NCBI GenBank assembly: GCA_030710605.1
Contig: CP092876.1
Span: forward strand, 88,391,774-88,455,773
DNA length: 64,000 nucleotides
Direction of reading: 5' to 3'
Source of the DNA: Cordylochernes scorpioides
Taxonomy: Eukaryota; Arthropoda; Arachnida; Pseudoscorpiones; Chernetidae
Shown here: one piece after another, positions 52,592 to 62,955 of the stretch
Layout: each line of letters starts with the position of its first letter
Position numbering within the stretch: the stretch's first letter is position 1
Program-made: the position numbers and the translations under genes
Notes under the pieces: generated by a model
What the model was told of the DNA's origin: nothing
Database searches by the model: none
Seen by the model: the letters and a program-made list of their open reading frames with translations, nothing else

Positions 52592-52792
52592 CTTAAAAAC
52601 AAAGTGTAATATAGAATTAAAAATAGGAATGCACACACACACGCTATATATTTATTTATATAGTAAATACCAAAGACTTTTAATAGAATCAATGATAACC
52701 AAACGGCAAAAAAGCATAAACAGATGCATAGAAATATCAGAAACATACGAAACAATATTGACAAATTCTACCCCATAGATATAGGCAGTCTT

Positions 52793-52801
52793 CTATATAT
52801 A
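52793..52801 (-). promoter_or_regulatory. TATA-like box for the candidate secreted-peptide gene
   Basis: Minus-strand TATATATAG, placing a start site near 52765 and a 5' UTR of about 175 bases before the ATG. In such AT-rich DNA this alone is weak evidence. Confidence 0.2.
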
Positions 52802-53041
52802 CCACAATAGTTCACGAATTTATTGGGTTTAATTTGAGATCTCGAGATATCATTCGACCAGCAGCACGTATCCTCAACCATGCACGTATATTTTCAAAAA
52901 TTGTTTATAACACACAAAGAATGTAATATATATTTTCTCCCCCTTTCAATATTATTAATATTTAAAATATTTAAAAATTAATTTGTATATAAAAATATAT
53001 ATATAGTATATATATCATCAATTTATTATCGTGATAGTCCT

Positions 53042-53890
53042 GTTGAAGGACTGACGAAATCTCAACTTTTTTGGCTAAGAAGCAGCGATATATTCAATGA
53101 AAAGGGCATACTACCTGAGTTACCAACAGATAAAAATGCCCACTCTGTGCGTGCCAAATATCCACCTGCAATGCGTCGCGATACACCGAAGTTCACTCCG
53201 AAGCCAATACTTCCTGAGTTGACAAAAGTCCAAAATCCCCGTTCTATATTTACCAAGTGTGCGACTACTATGGCTAGAACCAAACCAACGTTCGATCAGA
53301 AGATCAAGCTGCCTGAGTTGCCGATCAACCAAACCCCCAACCGATATTCTGCATTTGCCAATTTACCGTCTACAGTGCCGTACCAGGGACAGTATCTCGA
53401 CGAGAATATCAAACTGCCTCAATTGGTTACCAAGGAGGACGAGCCTTCTCTTGAGCCTCGAGATTTATATGAAATTCTGAGCGAATTTTCTGACGATGAC
53501 GACAAGTTACCAAATATTCATCAGCTGGGAGGAACTCAGCATATTCCGAAAAGGGATTATTTATCGAAGGGCGCGTATCTATTCAATGATCGCGAGATAC
53601 CGAGAGAAGATAATCACCCTCGTTTAACGACCAAATATACCCCGGAACCTTCAACGGATCTAAAACTACCGCAGATTCCAAGTAAAGTGTTTCGGCGATC
53701 CGGGAAATGCCCATTTGTTCAGCAAGGAAGAGTTGCTAATAAAATTTCCGGGGTTTCTGAGATTCCAAAAAGAGAACAAAGCTCATCCTTGCTCAGAATT
53801 GAGATGTATGAGAGAAACTCTCTCATGAACCAGATTATGTGGCGTATAGCCTATGTGCTTTATCTGTCTATGTACTGTTGGCTTCCGTAG
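53042..53890 (+). CDS. Unknown protein with LPEL/LPQL repeats
   Basis: Open for about 280 codons; no ATG near the left end, so it may be an exon (TATCGTGATAG before 53042 could be an acceptor) or a 5'-cut gene. GC content is clearly above the flanks. Chain: GILPELPTDK, PILPELTKVQ, IKLPELPINQ, IKLPQLVTK, an acidic patch FSDDDDKLPNI, LKLPQIPSKV; so a [K/I]LP[E/Q/N][L/I] motif recurs about every 35-50 residues. Basic overall, no membrane segment except the last 20 residues, which come from a repeat shared with 25338-25405. No family recognised. Could be a host exon or an element protein. Confidence 0.35.
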   Translation, partial: VEGLTKSQLFWLRSSDIFNEKGILPELPTDKNAHSVRAKYPPAMRRDTPKFTPKPILPELTKVQNPRSIFTKCATTMARTKPTFDQKIKLPELPINQTPNRYSAFANLPSTVPYQGQYLDENIKLPQLVTKEDEPSLEPRDLYEILSEFSDDDDKLPNIHQLGGTQHIPKRDYLSKGAYLFNDREIPREDNHPRLTTKYTPEPSTDLKLPQIPSKVFRRSGKCPFVQQGRVANKISGVSEIPKREQSSSLLRIEMYERNSLMNQIMWRIAYVLYLSMYCWLP

Positions 53891-54049
53891 GCGTCTCTTA
53901 CTGGGAAAAAGGTGAATCCGTGGTAAATCCATGTATAATAAATTTCCTTTCCTCCAAATTTACCCAGACTAATCTATTTATTCGCTTGTCTTTATATAAT
54001 TTTGACTGTATATAAATATCATATTGCCATTAAGGTACTATTACTTTTT

Positions 54050-54135
54050 TCCTGCATGTATATATTCTACATTTCTGCCTGGAGAATCTGTATAAGATTA
54101 AAATGTCTTAATAAAGTTTTTTGTTGTTTGTTGTT
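54050..54135 (+). repeat. Single LINE 3' tail
   Basis: CTACATTTCTGCCTGGAGAA, TCTGTATAAGATTAAAATGT, CTTAATAAAG, (TTG)n: one diverged unit of the arrays at 45600 and 58079. Confidence 0.7.
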
Positions 54136-54172
54136 GTATAAAGGTTTACAAACCCACCGTGCAAATTCTATA

Positions 54173-54373
54173 CTTATGGACAAACTTAAGGAAGTGGAAA
54201 GTCTGATGTCGCCTTTGTTTTGTTTTTTTTTTATTAAAGGAGACAGAGGCTGTTCAAACATGGCTATCTCGTGTATCTTCAATACAGGTCACTGTAATAT
54301 CTTTCAGAGTTATTGTCTGAATCCCGATATACATGTTAAAAAGTACAACTTCCTTAAGTTTTATCCATGAATG
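54173..54373. mobile_element. MITE family M1, single copy
   Basis: CTTATGGACAAACTTAAGG ... CTTCCTTAAGTTTTATCCATGAATG, 201 bp, TA flanks. Interior GGAGACAGAGGCTGTTC and TTCAATACAGGTCACTG. Confidence 0.75.
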
Positions 54374-54550
54374 TATTTCACACATAATATAAAAAAAAAA
54401 CATATTTATATAATTTATAAAAAATTCAAAAATTTTTTACCCGTTTGAATATTTTGAAAAATAAATCAATATTCAATTGCCCTTACTGCAATGACAAAAT
54501 AATGGGAGGGCCTTCTTATAACAGATGGGGAGCTATAGCATCGTATTAAT

Positions 54551-55208
54551 ATTTAGTTTATGAGAAATAAGTTGGGAATATTTTATTCGAGTGATGTCGT
54601 TATAAATTTATACAGAACAATTGTCTAGGGTTATATATTAAAGGACATTCGCCCTGTGCGCAATCAAATAGCATGAAGAGCTAGCTCTCGATGTCTCTTA
54701 CCTTAAAAGATTCAAGTTCTGCTATTCAAATACATCTCTTTCCTTCTTTTTATACCCCACTGATCCATTGTATCCCCAGCCAACAGATTGCTGTTCTCAC
54801 AAAAGATCCACAATTAGATCTTCAAAGAATAGATGCATCTTATATAATCTTTCTTTTTTAATTCCAGAATATCATTTTCAATGAGAAACACCTGGGAAGA
54901 ACATGTGTGCTAATGGATAATAGATTCCTGTAGCCTTTCTATATCTTCTATCTCTTTGAATAACTGAGTATAGTTTGAGAATTCTGATTCAATGATGATA
55001 CATGCAAGAAAGTTTGCATTTTAAAAAGATCGAATTTGTGAAGTTAATCTTTTTAAATAAAAAGTGCAAGCGTTTTAAATGAATAGGCTACATAAATTCG
55101 CATACAAAGGATTGAATCGATTAAATAAAACTTTCTATGTGCAGCTTTGAATGAATCTACGCTTCGATAGCAACTCTCCTAGTCAAAAAGCAAAAATAAA
55201 TAAACATA
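54551..55208. other. No recognised feature
   Basis: About 660 bases of AT-rich DNA without a believable frame or a repeat partner in the window. Confidence 0.3.
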
Positions 55209-56260
55209 CACTCATGGACAAAATTTAAGAAAGTGGAAATTCTTTCATATCGCCGGTTATGTATTTTTATTTTTTTGAAGGAGACAGAGGCAATTTTGTT
55301 CGCACTAGGTTATCTCGTGTGTCTTCAATAAAATTCACTATGTATCAAATACTTTCAGAGTTATTGTCTGAATCCTGATATACATGTTGAAAGGTAAAAC
55401 TTCCTTCAGTTTTGTCCATGAGTGTATCTTTCAGAGTTATTGTCTGAATCCCGATATACATGCTGAAAGGTAAAACTTCCTTCAGTTTTGTCCATGAATG
55501 TATCTTTCAGAGTTATTGTCTGAATCCTGATATACATGCTGAAAGGTAAAACTTCCTTCAGTTTTGTCCATGAGTGTATCTTTCAGAGTTATTGTCTGAA
55601 TCCTGATATACATGCTGAAAAGTAAAACTTCCTTCAGTTTTGTCCATGAGTGTATCTTTCAGAGTTATTGTCTGAATCCCGATATACATGCTAAAAGGTA
55701 AAACTTCCTTCAGTTTTGTCCATGAGTGTATCTTTCAGAGTTATTGTCTGAATCCCGATATACATGCTAAAAGGTAAAACTTCCTTCAGTTTTGTCCATG
55801 AGTGTATCTTTCAGAGTTATTGTCTGAATCCTGATATACATGCTAAAAGGTAAAACTTCCTTCAGTTTTGTCCATGAGTGTATCTTTCAGAGTTATTGTC
55901 TGAATCCCGATATACATGCTAAAAGGTAAAACTTCCTTAAGTTTTGTCCATGAGTGTATCTTTCAGAGTTATTGTCTGAATCCTTATATACATGCTAAAA
56001 GGTAAAATTACCTTCAGTTTTGTCCATGAGTGTATCTTTCAGAGTTATTGTCAGAATCCCGATATACATGCTGAAAGGTAAAACTTCCTTCAGTTTTGTC
56101 CATGAGTGTATCTTTCAGAGTTATTGTCTGAATTCCAATATACATGCTAAAAGGTAAAACTTCCTTCAGTTTTGTCCATGAGTGTATCTTTCAGAGTTAT
56201 TGTCTGAATTCCAATATACATGCTAAAAGGTAAAACTTCCTTCAGTTTTGTCCATGAGTG
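55209..56260 (-). repeat. MITE-derived satellite array D (about 12 monomers)
   Basis: Mirror layout of A-C: M1 left end and interior first (55209-55350), then 76-bp monomers to CCATGAGTG (56260), TA. So here the opposite (right) terminal unit was amplified relative to the plus strand. Monomers use CTTCCTTCAGTTTTGTCC, a variant absent from the other arrays, which points to independent amplification. Confidence 0.85.
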
Positions 56261-56539
56261 TATATATGTTACATTGAGAAAGAGTATAACTAAATACTGC
56301 TGTAGATGTCTAGTTCTTGTCATTGGAGCAAAGTAAGGATGCTGGATGGGACCATTGACGTTTTGGATCGTTTGGGTCTTTATAAAGCGCCTACTCAGGT
56401 GATATCTTTGGTCTTCCTTGATTAAATATTCTTCTTCATATCAGTAGTGAATTGATTATATTAGATAAATATTTATATCAAACATTTGTAAATTCTTTAT
56501 AAAAACTTCATAACAAAACTTGAATTTTAAAATAAAAAC

Positions 56540-56710
56540 ATTAGGCCCTACAGGGAAAAGTTTTTTTTTAGAAATCTCTTTTATTTATAAAAATATCTAT
56601 AGTATTCGGGCAAGAAAGTCCATCTACGGGAGAAAATATTACGAAAGCTAGAGATAAATAAAAGATTTGTAAAAAATAAACCTTTTCCTGGAGATGTTTG
56701 TATTTTAATA
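56540..56710. mobile_element. HH2 repeat, decayed
   Basis: CCTACAGGGAAAAG and ATTCGGGCAAGAAAG, CATCTACGGGAGAAAAT, ACGAAAGCTAGAGATAA: parts of HH2 in mixed orientation. Ribozyme core not restorable by eye. Confidence 0.4.
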
Positions 56711-56916
56711 TTGATCCAAGGGGTTATTTTATCGAATTGAAAACTTCAATTTGAAAAATAGAACAAAAGTGATATTGTACTGCGATCAGGTTGATATGTT
56801 AAAAGATAAAAAAGACATCTCCTGATCATGACACTAAAATTTGCTGATAGCTCGAGTCATTTGTCGGAATATCAACTAATCCTTGATTTTTAATTATTCC
56901 AGAATTTTCCTAATAT

Positions 56917-57095
56917 GGTTCAAAATAACTTTAATAGGTACCGCTCAGCAAGAGCAACCTAGTTTACGATAATTGAAACAGTGAATAATATGTGAAGGTT
57001 ATTCACATATTAAACAAATTTTAACGTGGGATTCAATCCCGGTTCAAGACTGTCGGGAATCGAGGGTGTTACCCACTCGTCCACCGACTTTTTTT
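56917..57095 (-). mobile_element. tRNA-derived SINE S1, complete copy
   Basis: 179 bp flanked by TTTTCCTAATAT (56905-56916, 57096-57107), a 12-bp duplication typical of LINE machinery. Minus-strand head GTCGGTGGACGAGTGGGTAA (A box) and CCGGGATTGAATCCCACG (B box), then AATATGTGAATAACC and a GTTGCTCTTGCTGAGCGGTA tail. The tRNA head most resembles a Ser/Leu type, but this is uncertain. Confidence 0.8.
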
Positions 57096-57107
57096 TTTTC
57101 CTAATAT

Positions 57108-57849
57108 TATTTCTTGATTATTACATTTTAATTATTGTTTAATCAATAAATGGTATTTTATAAATTCTGGAATAATAAAAAATCAACGATTAGTTTATAT
57201 TTATTCCAACAATAAACCATCAGCAACTTTTAGTTGAATGATCAGGAGATTCTTAAAGATTTAACCATTTGGTAATATATATTTATCAGAACAAAAAATT
57301 TTCTCTCTTTTAAATATTCTGGAATTGTATTTCTAAATGAATAAGAATGTGTTTAAAATCCACAATGTGTATATAAATATACTACCGATTTAAACAAAGT
57401 ACTTTTTGTATATGTATTTATTTTAATTTCTAAAGAATCTGGAATTGCAATATTTGGCAATGATTAGCTAAAGAACAACTGTCCTGGTGTGGAACTAACA
57501 CCTACTCACATATATCGCTTGTTCGGCGGTACATATACTAAAATTGGAACGATACTCACATATTCTCATGACAAGCATCCCCTCGACTGTACATAACTGT
57601 ATATATTTTACTCTTCTATTTTATCCCTCTTTTTATAATTAATATATACTACTATCATTGACTTGTGTATGAGGTCAATAAAATATTTTTAAATCTCAAA
57701 AATCTCATGCCCAGCAATGGCCGCAGCCTTGCAGAAAATTAACATGGACTCAGATCAGCAGCTTTACACACCCAAGATAGTGGATATTGCTGCTGCTGTG
57801 CTAGAGATGTATGGTGACATCTGAGGCTCTTATTTGGACACGACAACAA
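57108..57849. other. No recognised gene
   Basis: Mostly AT-rich; 57145-57250 repeats HH1-like pieces (AACCATCAGCAACTTTTAGTTG). GAGGTCAATAAAATATTT near 57670 may be an old polyadenylation signal. No frame. Confidence 0.3.
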
Positions 57850-58078
57850 CAACAACATTAGCTAAAGAAGTTTATTTGTTGTTCCTCAATTGGCACCGGA
57901 CTTTATGAGGTCCCAGGAGTAGGCTGGGGGTCCTTCACCAGGAAAAGCAGCCTTATCTGAGGCAATCTCCTCAGTACGCTCTTGAGGACCTGGTAGGAAT
58001 ACCTCAGAATTTGGCAAAATCCAACTTTTTCTTATTTGGCCTGTATGTCGTCTCCATCTTCTTTTATCTCTTAACAAC
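57850..58078 (-). repeat. LINE 3' end with (TTG)n tail
   Basis: Minus strand: a short GC-richer part (GGAGACGACATACAGGCC) and a 3' end AACAAATAAACTTCTTTAGC followed by (TTG)5 (plus-strand ACAACAACAACAAC at 57844-57857). It lies directly behind the tail array. A 67-codon frame here shows no family motif. Confidence 0.5.
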
Positions 58079-58805
58079 AATATCAACAAAACGCTTTATT
58101 AAGACTTTTTAGTCTTATACAGATTCTCCGAGTAGAAATGTAGGGTACATACAGGAATAACAGTAATAGTACCAGTAATCAACAACAACAACAAAATGCT
58201 TTATTAAGACCTATTAGTCTTATACAGATTCTCCGAGTAGAAATGTAGGGTACATACAGGAATAACAGTAATAGTACCAGTAATCAACAACAACAACAAC
58301 AAAATGCTTTATTAAGACCTATTAGTCATATACAGATTCTCCGAGTAGAAATGTAGGGTACATACAGGAGTAACAGTAATAGTACCAGTAATCAACAACA
58401 ACAACAAAAAGCTTCATTAAGACCTTTCAGTCTTATACAGATTCTCCGAGTAAAAATGTAGGGTACATACAGGAATAACAGTAATAGTACCAGTAATCAA
58501 CAACAACAACAAAAAGCTTTATTAAGACCTTTCAGTCTTATACAGATTCTCCGAGTAGAAATGTAGGATACATACAGGAATAACAGTAATAGTACCAGTA
58601 ATCAACAACAACAAAAAGCTTTATTAAGACCTTTCAGTCTTATACAGAATCTCCGAGTAGAAATGTAGGGTACATACAGGAATAACAGTAATAGTACCAG
58701 TAATCAACAACAACAACAAAAAGCTTTATTAAGACCTATTAGTCTTATACAGATTCTCCAAATATAAATGTAGGGTACATACAGGAATAATAGTAATAGT
58801 ACCAG
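58079..58805 (-). repeat. LINE 3'-tail array, minus (7 units of about 104 bp)
   Basis: Reverse complement of the unit at 45600: AAAGCTTTATTAAGACCTTT, CAGTCTTATACAGATTCTCC, GAGTAGAAATGTAGGGTACA, ACAGTAATAGTACCAGTAAT, CAACAACAACAA. Seven units, highly alike; length differs mainly in the CAA run. Confidence 0.85.
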
Positions 58806-59019
58806 AGATCTCAGCACACAATGTTATTGTTATTTTTAAATATAATCATAATCAATGGTAATATGAAATTTATATACAGTAAAACTTAGTTAAGAATTCT
58901 GGGTAAATTGGAGGAAGAGAAATTTCTTATACATGGTTTATCTCTTAACTGGATAATATTGAAGCATTTCTCTATATATTTTTCTTAATTTATATTTTTA
59001 CCTTTCAGGATCAAAATTG

Positions 59020-59332
59020 GGGGGGTCGGTGGAAGGCTGGTTAAACCATTTGGTTTTCGGCCACTAGGACCCTGGTTTGATTTCCGCATTGGACACTTTT
59101 TTTCTGATTTAAAAAAAAAAAATGTTCCAGTGCCCCCCGATTCTTGCAAAAGTCCAACCCCACCAGCGAGTGCAAGTAACCAAACGGGGCTCTGGCACAT
59201 TTGTAAGTGCAAAGTCGAACTGCTTTTCACATGTGGTGCATTTACAGTAAAAGCAGTCGCCTACTTCAACCCACCATGATTATCATGGCCTGTACCACGT
59301 GTACTAGGAATAATTAAAAAAAGGATCAAAAT
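59020..59332 (+). mobile_element. tRNA-derived SINE (family S2)
   Basis: 313 bp flanked by GGATCAAAATTG (59008-59019, 59333-59344). Head with GGTGGAAGGCTGGTTAAAC (A-box region) and B box GGTTTGATTTCC (59074-59085), close to GGTTCGANTCC. Tail TAATTAAAAAAA. RNA polymerase III boxes, 12-bp duplication and A-rich end together support a SINE. Confidence 0.75.
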
Positions 59333-59439
59333 TGCCTTTAACGAAAATATTTTCGTCAATTTCAATATCTGGAGAATATTAAGTTAGCCTTACTCTCAAA
59401 ATTTGGTTGTAAGAGGTTCATCTTTACATATAAAATGAA

Positions 59440-59660
59440 AGAATTTAAAAGCACGAATGTTTCTTTTATACATAATACAAACTTCTACTGCCCTTACTGC
59501 GATGAAAAAAAACGTATTGGGTCTTCTACTGCCCTTACTGTGATGAAAAATGTATCGCAGTAAGGGCAGTAGAAGTTTGTATTATGTATAAAAGAAACAT
59601 TCGTGCTTTTAAATTCTTTCATTCTATATGTATAGATGGCGCGTTATTGCTTTGTGTTAA
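59440..59660. repeat. P1 palindrome
   Basis: Arms of about 75 bp: GAAAGAATTTAAAAGCACGA ... TCGTGCTTTTAAATTCTTTC, with CTTCTACTGCCCTTACTGCG against CGCAGTAAGGGCAGTAGAAG. The left arm's inner end is duplicated (59523-59550). Confidence 0.8.
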
Positions 59661-59984
59661 AAAGGTTCATCTACTTTTCAGCATCCTTTCGTGCTCGTGA
59701 ATTTACCAGGCTCATTTAGGGTCTGTTTAAAACGCTCTGTCAAACCATTAATTGCTGGAAAATATGGAGAAGAATTAAGATGTTGGATCCAATTCAATTT
59801 AAAGAAAATTTACATTTCATTTGAAATTAATTCTGGTACGTTATTAGTAAATACATAGGTTTTCTTATATACTGTAGTGATTCCATATGTCGATTTTTTC
59901 TCTCTCTCTTTTTTTTTTTTAAGAAAAATTCTGTGAATATGTTTCTGTAAAAAATAGAAACTTCCGCCAGTTAAAGTTTTTTTT
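59661..59984. other. No recognised feature
   Basis: AT-rich; CTGTTTAAAACGCTCTGTCA and neighbouring bases show no usable frame. Confidence 0.3.
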
Positions 59985-60178
59985 TATTTTCTCAACGTTT
60001 CGACAAAAATCTTTTGTCTTCGTCAGGAGAAGTAAATAAAACATTTGGCGTTAAAATTTGTTCTGAGGAATTGAAGAACTGTTCTAAAACCATTTTTAAC
60101 ACCTTGCCAAATGCTTTATTTTTATTTACTTCTCCTGACGAAGACAAAAGATTTTTGTCGAAACGTTGAGAAAATAAA
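59985..60178. ncRNA. Head-to-head pair of hammerhead-like ribozymes (HH5)
   Basis: Plus copy: TTACTTCTC, CTGACGA (60135-60141), one A, stem II GACAAAA/TTTTGTC (7 bp), GAAA (60160-60163), self-complementary AACGTT, GTT triplet ending at 60167, then GAGA pairing TCTC. Minus copy: the same sequence from 60026 down to about 59991. N7 is C, which the CUGANGA core allows. One unpaired A before stem II is off-consensus. The two copies are inverted around 59985-60178. Confidence 0.6.
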
Positions 60179-60569
60179 AAACTAACTGGCCAAAGTGTCT
60201 TTTTTTTACAGAAATATGAATGCCGGCCAGACAGCCTCTATGTAAATATATGTTGCCATTACGTTCTGTGGCGAAGAAACACAGCAGGCAACGAAGGTTT
60301 ATTGTTTCACCCGTCCACAGTCGAGGAAAAGACTAAAATAATACGATTATAAAGATGGTATTTATAATGAAAAAATTAAGATGACATCTATGTAAAAAAA
60401 AAGCGAATAAAGTGAGGAAAGGTATATATGCAAATTAAGTTATGCAAATTAAAAATAAATGAATAAAATAGAATGTACTGACAAACTATCTGTTTACAAT
60501 ATTTGCATATTTTGCATTAAACAAAAGAAAGTTTATGCAAATATATATTTAAAAAAGATTATATATATT
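60179..60569. other. No recognised gene
   Basis: AT-rich flank; GGCGAAGAAACACAGCAGGC and TTCACCCGTCCACAGTCG near 60270 resemble LTR-end sequence but no pair was found. Confidence 0.3.
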
Positions 60570-60722
60570 CGTGGATGGCTTTTCTTGATTTATCAAGAAA
60601 TTGGGTTGGCCAAATATCAGGGAACAGGCTAAATCAATAAATAGTTGATTTCTGTTCCACCAGATAGCGCTCTGCCTTCTGAAAAACACATGTGCTCTTG
60701 GTCAGGATATGCCTTTTTTATT
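60570..60722 (+). mobile_element. HH1 monomer starting at the cleavage position
   Basis: Begins CGTGGATGGCTTTTCTTGAT directly after AT-rich unrelated DNA and runs 153 bp to GATATGCCTTTTTTATTTTT. The start equals the base after the hammerhead cut (compare 331 and 62552), and the length equals the second, partial unit at 62552-62703. Confidence 0.65.
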
Positions 60723-60739
60723 TTTACATATATACATAT

Positions 60740-60975
60740 TGTAGCGTAGAAATCAAGTCTTTGTATATCTGGAGATGTGAAAGTATTTATTGATGACGTC
60801 ACCACGACCAGTCAACAAATATTAACAAATCAACCCAACTTATCTACAGCTAGGGAATATCGAGCAAGCAAGCTAGGCAACTAAATGATGATTTTACAAA
60901 TATAAAATAATAAATCTGTTTCCAAATATTTTCATTGAATAATTAAATTAAATAATAAATTATTTCTTCGCCATA
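60740..60975 (+). mobile_element. Solo LTR (family L3)
   Basis: TGTAGCGTAGAAATCAAGTC ... TTATTTCTTCGCCATA, 236 bp, flanked by ATAT (60736-60739, 60976-60979). Same family, inverted, at 63787-64000. Confidence 0.7.
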
Positions 60976-61120
60976 ATATATATATATAAGGTATGTATAT
61001 GCTGAAGTTTGGTTGTGTTGTCTAAAAAAAGGCTTACCCTTTGTGGTATCTGAGATTTTGAGGCAATCAATAAGAAACACTACCAATGATTCAAACCATA
61101 TTTTCTTCTTCCTAATAGGA

Positions 61121-61279
61121 AACTTGAGTTATTTTAGGTTTCACTCGGCTACAACCCGACCTCTGCTAAATGATAATCTCTCTGCTCGCAATGAGGAATT
61201 TCAGCCGTTCTCTGATCTCGGATCATTCCGTAGGCCGCCAACACGACTGTATTCCAGGACATCCGATTATTTCCAATAG
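61121..61279 (+). CDS. Candidate exon (unknown)
   Basis: A pyrimidine stretch TTTTCTTCTTCCTAATAG precedes an open frame of about 50 codons ending at 61279: residues include RFHSATTRPLLNDNLS and FRRPPTRLYSRTSDYFQ. GC content is above the flanks. No family recognised; may be chance. Confidence 0.2.
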   Translation, partial: NLSYFRFHSATTRPLLNDNLSARNEEFQPFSDLGSFRRPPTRLYSRTSDYFQ

Positions 61280-61718
61280 TGTGTGTCTACATGATTTATA
61301 TCTTTATTCTTAATGTTAAAACGATATTGGAATTATATACCGAAATTATACATTTTTAATATAAAATTTATTTTTTACCTCTTTATTTGCATATAATAGA
61401 TTTTATTATAGAGAATTTCTTTTTACACACCACACACACCTCTTTATTTGCATAAAATAGATTTTAATATGCCGTGGAAGTTGGAAAATTCGAACTTCTT
61501 CAATTCAAATATTTATCTTGGTCCCTAGAATTTCCTATAAATAGAATTTCCGTTTATAATTCGAATTTTTCGATTTATTTTTATTTTTGTCCCTTGGGCT
61601 TCGAATTATCTAAGTGTATTGAATTAATAGAATACATATTTCTGCATTATGAAATATATTAAGAAATGTATGGCTCTAAAACAGATCAAAATATAATCCA
61701 ATATAATGCGGCTGTAGA
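61280..61718. other. No recognised feature
   Basis: AT-rich; the ACCTCTTTATTTGCATA-AATAGATTTTA motif occurs twice (61377, 61438), a short direct repeat. No gene. Confidence 0.35.
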
Positions 61719-61955
61719 TGTTTGACAAGTTCCACCACAAATGTTTCTTTTGAACGAAAATTCGTAATCTGCCCGGTAAGCGGAACACTGTTGGTTCGAT
61801 TCCCATCCCTGTACATTTTATTTTTCTGTTCATCATTACTCTTTATAATTCATCCTTCCATACTTCATCCCTAAGGATAGAAATATTCGTTATTTCTCCT
61901 TAAATTACATTTTTCGTTCAAAAGAAACATTTGCGGTGAAACTTGTCAAAACGTC
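61719..61955. repeat. Inverted-repeat element with tRNA-like B box
   Basis: Arms CCACCACAAATGTTTCTTTT and its near complement at 61919-61938. Between them GGTTCGATTCCC (61794-61805) is a perfect B box; AAGCGG upstream is a poor A box. Likely a SINE-derived MITE or a decayed tRNA-like insert, not a tRNA gene. Confidence 0.45.
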
Positions 61956-62212
61956 TAAGATCAAAAACATGATGTAGGAACAGAAGAAATGTACTGGGAA
62001 GAAAATTAATAAAGAATGTACAGGTTTCGTTGACCCACTTTCTGAAACTTGTCACCGCAAGGAATTATGGGTATGCAGTTTAATCGTCTGGAAAATAAAA
62101 CGACCCTGTGGAAAAAATTGTGAAATGAAACAAAATCGATAACTTTAATTATTTTGTGAAAGGTTGCATTTCAAAAATTTATTGGCTTTAACTATTGCCT
62201 AATTGTACACGT

Positions 62213-62703
62213 CCGTGGTTAGCTTTTCTTGATTAATCAAGAATGGGTATTTGGCCAATTCTCGAATAGTTAAAAATCAACGAGAATAGTTGATATTTAT
62301 TCCGATAGATGGCACAAGCCATCAGCAACTTCCAGTTGCACGATAAGGAGATGCCTTTTTCTTAATTTATGCACCTTATCCCAGTACAATATTGCATTTG
62401 TACTTTTTTTTCTCATTGTGTAGCCTTCTCACGCAATTCTGGCCTTAGCTACCCATTTATGGATTTTTCAGGATGCCTTAATGACCAATTATTTGGTCGT
62501 TTAGGTACAGCTTGCACCACGCTGATGAGGGCCGACAGCCCGAAACGCGTCCGTGGTTAGATTTTCTTGATTAATCAAGAATGGGTATTTGGCCAATTCT
62601 GGAATAGTTAAAAATCAACGAGAATAGTTGATATTTATTCCAATAGATGCCGCAAGCCATCAGCAACTTTCAGTTGCACGATAAGGAGATGCCTTTTTCT
62701 TAA
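62213..62703 (+). mobile_element. HH1 element: full unit plus partial unit, with ribozyme
   Basis: Flanked by TGTACACGT (62204-62212, 62704-62712). Unit 1 (62214-62551, 338 bp) ends in the hammerhead; unit 2 (62552-62703) repeats the first 152 bp (CGTGGTTAG-TTTTCTTGA, AATCAAGAATGGGTATTTGG, CAGTTGCACGATAAGGAGAT). No protein. Dimeric units joined by a hammerhead are known for Penelope-like pseudo-LTRs and for plant retrozymes. Confidence 0.8.
62517..62556 (+). ncRNA. Hammerhead ribozyme (HH1), canonical
   Basis: Stem I CCACG (62517-62521) with CGTGG (62552-62556), 5 bp perfect. CTGATGA 62522-62528. Stem II GGGC (62529-62532)/GCCC (62538-62541), loop CGACA. GAAA 62542-62545. ACGCGT (62545-62550) is self-complementary, giving a 6-bp stem III only between two molecules. 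Cleavage expected after C62551 (GUC). Every conserved core base is present. Confidence 0.85.
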
Positions 62704-62784
62704 TGTACACGTTATGTTTTATTGCATAATAACTATATTAATAAATATACACTATTTTTGACGGGTATGATTCGTTTTGAATTA

Positions 62785-62955
62785 AAATAATTTTCTACTG
62801 CCCTTACTGCAATGATAGAATAATGCGAGGGCCTGGCTCATCAGTGGTGAACCCTCCCAGCGGTTTCGCCAGTTTAATGGGAGGGTTCACCACTGATGAG
62901 ACAGGCCCTACAAATATTTATCATTGCAGTAAGGGCAGTAGAAATTTGCTTTAAC
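62785..62955. repeat. P1 palindrome
   Basis: TTTCTACTGCCCTTACTGCA ... TGCAGTAAGGGCAGTAGAAA. The centre carries GGCTCATCAGTGGTGAACCC twice in opposite orientation around AGCGGTTTCGCCAG. Confidence 0.75.

Noticed and set aside
61794..61805. Perfect B box as a tRNA gene
   Set aside because: No matching A box, no cloverleaf and no acceptor stem; a SINE or tRNA-like remnant in an inverted repeat.
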